A DNA stretch of 64,000 nucleotides, taken from positions 124,001 through 188,000 of the forward strand of contig NZ_CANNBM010000004.1 in the NCBI RefSeq assembly GCF_947502895.1, written 5' to 3'. A program made the position numbers and the translations under genes. This document shows, in pieces, positions 61,008-64,000 of this stretch; positions within the stretch are counted from its first letter, which is position 1; every line of letters begins with the position of its first letter. The notes beneath the pieces are model-generated. The model searched no databases. It was given only the letters and a program-made list of their open reading frames with translations, and had not been told where the DNA came from. The stretch comes from an uncultured Sulfitobacter sp. Lineage in GTDB: Bacteria > Pseudomonadota > Alphaproteobacteria > Rhodobacterales > Rhodobacteraceae.

Positions 61008-61660
61008 TAGCGTGTGTTCTCCGTCAGGCGACGGCGGACGTATTCGGTGGTGGAATCTATCAGCGTGTCCATATGCGGCTCTTCAAAGAAGTGGCCTGCG
61101 CCTTCTACCTCTTGGTGGGTGATGGTGATGCCCTTTTGCTCGTGCAATTTGTTCACCAGATTAACGGTATCAGCGGGTGGTGCTACACGGTCGCCCGTGC
61201 CGTTGATCACCAGACCCGACGCAGGGCAGGGTGCAAGAAAGCTGAAATCATACATATTGGCAGGCGGCGCGACCGAGATGAAGCCTGTGATCTCGGGGCG
61301 GCGCATCAGCAATTGCATGCCGATCCATGCGCCAAAGGAAAACCCGGCGACCCAGCAGTGTTTGGAATTGTTATTCATCGACTGCAGGTAATCAAGCGCG
61401 GAGGCGGCATCCGACAACTCGCCAATGCCCTGATCATATTCGCCCTGGCTGCGGCCCACGCCGCGGAAGTTGAACCGCAAAACAGTGAAACCCATTTTGT
61501 AGAAAGCATAGTGCAGGTTGTAGACAACCTTGTGGTTCATCGTGCCGCCAAACTGCGGATGCGGATGCAGGACGATCGCAATTGGCGCGTCGCGTTCTTT
61601 TTGCGGGTGATAGCGGCCCTCAAGGCGACCTTCGGGTCCGGGAAAAATTACCTCGGGCAT
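61007..61660 (-). CDS. Alpha/beta hydrolase (COG2945 type)
   Basis: 217 residues. The fold markers are the oxyanion region VLHPHPQFGGTMNHKVVYNL, the nucleophile elbow AGFSFGAW, an acid in INGTGDRVAPP and the catalytic His in VEGAGHFF. The sequence RFNFRGVGRSQGEYDQGIGE is distinctive for this family. Substrate unknown. First gene of the operon with the 77-residue and HD proteins; divergent from iscR. Confidence 0.9.
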   Translation of the reverse strand: MPEVIFPGPEGRLEGRYHPQKERDAPIAIVLHPHPQFGGTMNHKVVYNLHYAFYKMGFTVLRFNFRGVGRSQGEYDQGIGELSDAASALDYLQSMNNNSKHCWVAGFSFGAWIGMQLLMRRPEITGFISVAPPANMYDFSFLAPCPASGLVINGTGDRVAPPADTVNLVNKLHEQKGITITHQEVEGAGHFFEEPHMDTLIDSTTEYVRRRLTENTR

Positions 61661-61722
61661 GGGTGTACTCTCTTACAGGTTCTGATGGGCCACGTTATTC
61701 TTGACGAATTAGGTCGGCCATC

Positions 61723-61737
61723 TTAGAACGGTTCTAA
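61723..61737. promoter_or_regulatory. Irr-type (ICE) palindrome before iscR
   Basis: TTAGAA-CGG-TTCTAA is a perfect dyad matching the alphaproteobacterial Irr box. It overlaps a possible -10 (TAGAAC, 61724-61729) of a promoter with -35 TTGACG at 61701-61706 (17-bp spacer), 95 bases before iscR. Binding there should repress the iscR-suf operon or place it under iron/haem control. Confidence 0.72.
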
Positions 61738-61831
61738 TATCAGGCACCCAAAGTGCTGGGGTGCGTCTGAGGGATGTAGGCATTATGTGCGCTTGCGTCA
61801 AACAAAAGCCTGATCTGGTAAGGACGTTGCG

Positions 61832-62290
61832 ATGAAACTTTCGACAAAAGGGCGCTATGCGATGGTCGCTTTGGCCGATATTGCGCTGCAACCGGGGGAC
61901 AAGTTGGTCTCGCTCGGCGATATTGCCCTGCGCCAGCAGGTGTCGCTGCCGTATCTGGAGCAGTTGTTTGTGAAGCTGCGCCGCGAAGGGTTGGTTACAT
62001 CTGTGCGTGGGCCAGGAGGCGGATACCGTTTGGCACGGCCTGCTTCGGATATTCGCGTGGTCGACATTCTGGGCGCGGTAGATGAGTCGGTCGACGCAAT
62101 GCACAAAGGGGCTGGCGCTTCGGGCGGCGCATCAGGCAGCCGCGCGCAATCATTGACCAATCGTTTGTGGCAGGGGCTATCGGCGCATGTTTATGTCTTT
62201 CTGCATCAGACACGGCTGTCGGATGTGATCGAGAACCAGATGACACCGTGTCCAGCCGTACCCGAAATATTTGCCGTTGTGGACGAGTGA
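61832..62290 (+). CDS. iscR: Rrf2-family Fe-S regulator IscR
   Basis: 152 residues. The winged HTH (MKLSTKGRYAMVALADIAL, LPYLEQLFVKLRREGLVTSVRGPGGGYRLA) is typical. Only one Cys occurs (MTPCPAV) where E. coli IscR has three cluster ligands; IscR of Rhodobacter sphaeroides is likewise reported to use a single Cys. It leads the cysteine desulfurase-sufB operon and presumably regulates it. Confidence 0.93.
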   Translation: MKLSTKGRYAMVALADIALQPGDKLVSLGDIALRQQVSLPYLEQLFVKLRREGLVTSVRGPGGGYRLARPASDIRVVDILGAVDESVDAMHKGAGASGGASGSRAQSLTNRLWQGLSAHVYVFLHQTRLSDVIENQMTPCPAVPEIFAVVDE

Positions 62291-62311
62291 CCGGGTGGTC
62301 TTGAGTATTTG

Positions 62312-62330
62312 TGGCCAGAAAAAATAGGGT
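62312..62330. repeat. Second copy of the 19-bp extragenic motif
   Basis: TGGCCAGAAAAAATAGGGT is identical to 44516-44534 and here sits between iscR and the desulfurase gene. Bases before it (TTGAGTATTTG) also resemble the first copy, but the hairpins are missing. Confidence 0.7.
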
Positions 62331-62337
62331 GGTGGAC

Positions 62338-63501
62338 GTGGGCAGGGTGTACCTTGATCATAATGCGACGACCCCTCTGAGGGTTGAAGCGCGTCACGCG
62401 ATGGGCGGCGCGATGGATGTAGTGGGCAACCCGTCCTCGGTCCATGCAGAAGGGCGCGCGGCCAAGATGCTGGTTGAGCGGGCGCGGGCGCAAGTGGCGC
62501 AGCTGGTCGGGTGCAATGTCCAGCAGGTTGTTTTTACGTCTAGTGCGACCGAAGCGGCAGCCTTGGCTGTGGCGCAAAAGGCGCGGCACGGCGGGGTTTT
62601 TGCGGCACTGCCGACAGAGCATGATTGCCTTGAGATCTGGAGCGAGGCGGAACTTGATAGCTTCACAAATTCTCAAGGGAAAATGTCTGTTGAGGGAGCG
62701 GCGCGTTTTCTGGACTGGCTTTGTGAAATTGGCCCCTCGGAGGAAGCATCGGCGCTTGTAGCGATGTCTGCTGCAAATAGCGAAACAGGTGTACTGGCAA
62801 ATGGCGGTAAGGTTGTGGGTAGTGGCAAGGTGCATGGCCTCAGGCGTGGTACACGGCGTTACTCCACGATTTGTGACATCACACAGCTCGCAGGCAAGAT
62901 GCCTGTAATCTATGATGAGGTCACACCTTCTTATGCAATACTGTCCGCGCATAAACTGGGCGGACCGAAAGGCGTGGGTGCCCTGATCAATTTCACGGCT
63001 GATGATCCAGAGCCGATATTGCGGGGCGGCGGGCAGGAAATGAACCGTCGCTCGGGCACCGAGAATATCATCGGTATTGCAGGTTTTGGGGCTGCTGCGG
63101 AGGCCGCGGGGCGTGACGTTGCGGCAGGCAGGTGGGACGAAGTGGCCCAACTTAGAAGTATTCTAGAAAAGGCTATTGCGTCCGCGTCAGATCAGACTAT
63201 TTTTGTCGGGAATGAAGCGGAACGGTTGCCGAATACATCATGCATGCTGACCCCCGGCTGGAAGGGGGAGACGCAGGTAATGCAGATGGATTTAGCGGGT
63301 TTTGCGATCTCGGCGGGGTCGGCATGCTCCAGCGGGAAGGTCAAGGCGAGCAAGGTATTGCTTGCCATGGGATACAACGAAACCGAGGCGGCAAGTGCGG
63401 TGCGCGTGTCACTGGGTCTCGAGACGACAAAAGACGAGGTGTTGCGCTTTGCCGATGCGTGGTGCCGCACATACCGGAAACATCAGACGCGGGCCGCGTA
63501 A
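62338..63501 (+). CDS. Cysteine desulfurase of the iscR-suf cluster
   Basis: About 387 residues from GTG 62338 (VGRVYLDHNATTPL); the frame is open to GTG 62311 but that part is the repeat motif. PLP lysine in AILSAHKLGG and active-site Cys in SAGSACSSGK are present, with the NifS/IscS-type short Cys loop. It supplies sulfur for Fe-S assembly. Lies 47 bases after iscR and 25 before sufB. Confidence 0.92.
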   Translation: MGRVYLDHNATTPLRVEARHAMGGAMDVVGNPSSVHAEGRAAKMLVERARAQVAQLVGCNVQQVVFTSSATEAAALAVAQKARHGGVFAALPTEHDCLEIWSEAELDSFTNSQGKMSVEGAARFLDWLCEIGPSEEASALVAMSAANSETGVLANGGKVVGSGKVHGLRRGTRRYSTICDITQLAGKMPVIYDEVTPSYAILSAHKLGGPKGVGALINFTADDPEPILRGGGQEMNRRSGTENIIGIAGFGAAAEAAGRDVAAGRWDEVAQLRSILEKAIASASDQTIFVGNEAERLPNTSCMLTPGWKGETQVMQMDLAGFAISAGSACSSGKVKASKVLLAMGYNETEAASAVRVSLGLETTKDEVLRFADAWCRTYRKHQTRAA

Positions 63502-63526
63502 GCCCGATCTTGAGAGGAAGTTGAGC

Positions 63527-64000
63527 ATGGACACGATAGTAGACAGTGGCGTCAAAGACGGTGTTGATCAGGAAACGGTCGACGCGGTTCGCGAAGTAGG
63601 CGGTGCATACAAGCACGGCTGGTCCACAGACATCGAAATGGATTATGCCCCGCTGGGTCTGGATGAAGATATCGTCAAGCTGATCTCCTCCAAGAATGAA
63701 GAGCCGCAGTGGATGACGGATTGGCGCCTTGGCGCCTATGCCCGCTGGCAGCAGATGCGGGAGCCCGATTGGGCCATGGTCGACTATCCGACAATCGACT
63801 TCCAGAACCAGTATTATTATGCCCGACCGACCAGCATGGCCGTCAAACCCAAGTCGCTGGATGATGTAGACCCGAAATTGCTGGAAACCTATAAAAAGCT
63901 GGGTATTCCGCTCAAAGAGCAGGCTATTCTCGCAGGCGTAGAAGGCGCTGAGGAGATGTCCGACGCGCCGCGCAAAGTAGCTGTTGATGCGGTCTTTGAT
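63527..64000 (+). CDS. sufB: Fe-S cluster assembly protein SufB, N-terminal part
   Basis: 158 residues are present from ATG 63527, preceded by GAGAGGAAG, and the frame is still open at the right edge. The N-terminus (KHGWSTDIEMDYAPLGLDEDIV and YPTIDFQNQYYYARP) matches SufB. With SufC and SufD it forms the scaffold for 4Fe-4S clusters; those genes should follow outside the window. Confidence 0.93.
   Translation, partial: MDTIVDSGVKDGVDQETVDAVREVGGAYKHGWSTDIEMDYAPLGLDEDIVKLISSKNEEPQWMTDWRLGAYARWQQMREPDWAMVDYPTIDFQNQYYYARPTSMAVKPKSLDDVDPKLLETYKKLGIPLKEQAILAGVEGAEEMSDAPRKVAVDAVFD

Overview
The window reads as a chromosomal segment of a marine Roseobacter-group alphaproteobacterium (Rhodobacteraceae in the broad sense). 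Supporting signs are an iscR-cysteine desulfurase-sufB start, a CckA-type hybrid kinase with a perfect CtrA half-site pair upstream, an alphaproteobacterial GAAC-N7-GAAC SOS box before recA, LIV-type ABC and hydantoinase genes, an RTX protein and a LuxR-type regulator. Species cannot be read from the sequence alone.

Layout. 1-690 is the end of an M32 carboxypeptidase. 817-12448 looks like an accessory metal-handling block. It has a TetR regulator, four separate ICMT/PEMT-type membrane methyltransferase genes, an MsrQ-like haem membrane protein, a MerR regulator with a textbook 19-bp-spacer operator, a short cation diffusion facilitator, a Crp/Fnr regulator and then a copper module. The copper module comprises a His-rich periplasmic protein, a small Cys/His protein, a DUF411 protein, cytochrome c, CopC, CopD, CsoR and a glutaredoxin-MauE fusion. 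Two CsoR-type palindromes lie in it. It ends in a broken DsbA-like gene and about 480 bases of apparently decayed DNA.

12449-24138 is a catabolic and transport locus on the minus strand: AraC regulator, ATP-dependent hydantoinase/oxoprolinase subunits A and B, and a complete LIV-type ABC importer. A class III aminotransferase is divergent from it. 24599-37887 holds housekeeping and central metabolism: gyrA, a DUF2855 protein, a radical SAM protein, the zwf-pgl-pgi operon, a Na+/H+ antiporter, a thioesterase and an overlapping rimB-rimK-deacylase operon.

38054-42317 is a surface/secretion-flavoured stretch: a 759-residue RTX protein with three cadherin-like modules, tRNA-Gly(CCC), a LuxR-type regulator and a divergent glycine-rich small protein. 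42322-57567 contains a RACo-like ferredoxin/ASKHA reductive activator, agmatinase, guaB, an RsmB-type methyltransferase, cckA, a sulfotransferase, recA, alaS, a DUF1330 protein and typA. 57670-64000 carries an EmrE-like SMR pump, an Lrp/AsnC regulator, a DUF6356 protein, icd, an overlapping three-gene operon (alpha/beta hydrolase, 77-residue protein, HD phosphohydrolase) and the start of the iscR-suf Fe-S cluster operon under a perfect Irr-type palindrome. sufB runs off the right edge.

The most rewarding areas are the metal block with its repeated ICMT genes and decayed right end, and the LuxR/Gly-rich/RTX stretch around the tRNA. The predicted regulatory sites (MerR, CsoR, CtrA, LexA, Irr) all sit next to the gene they would be expected to control.
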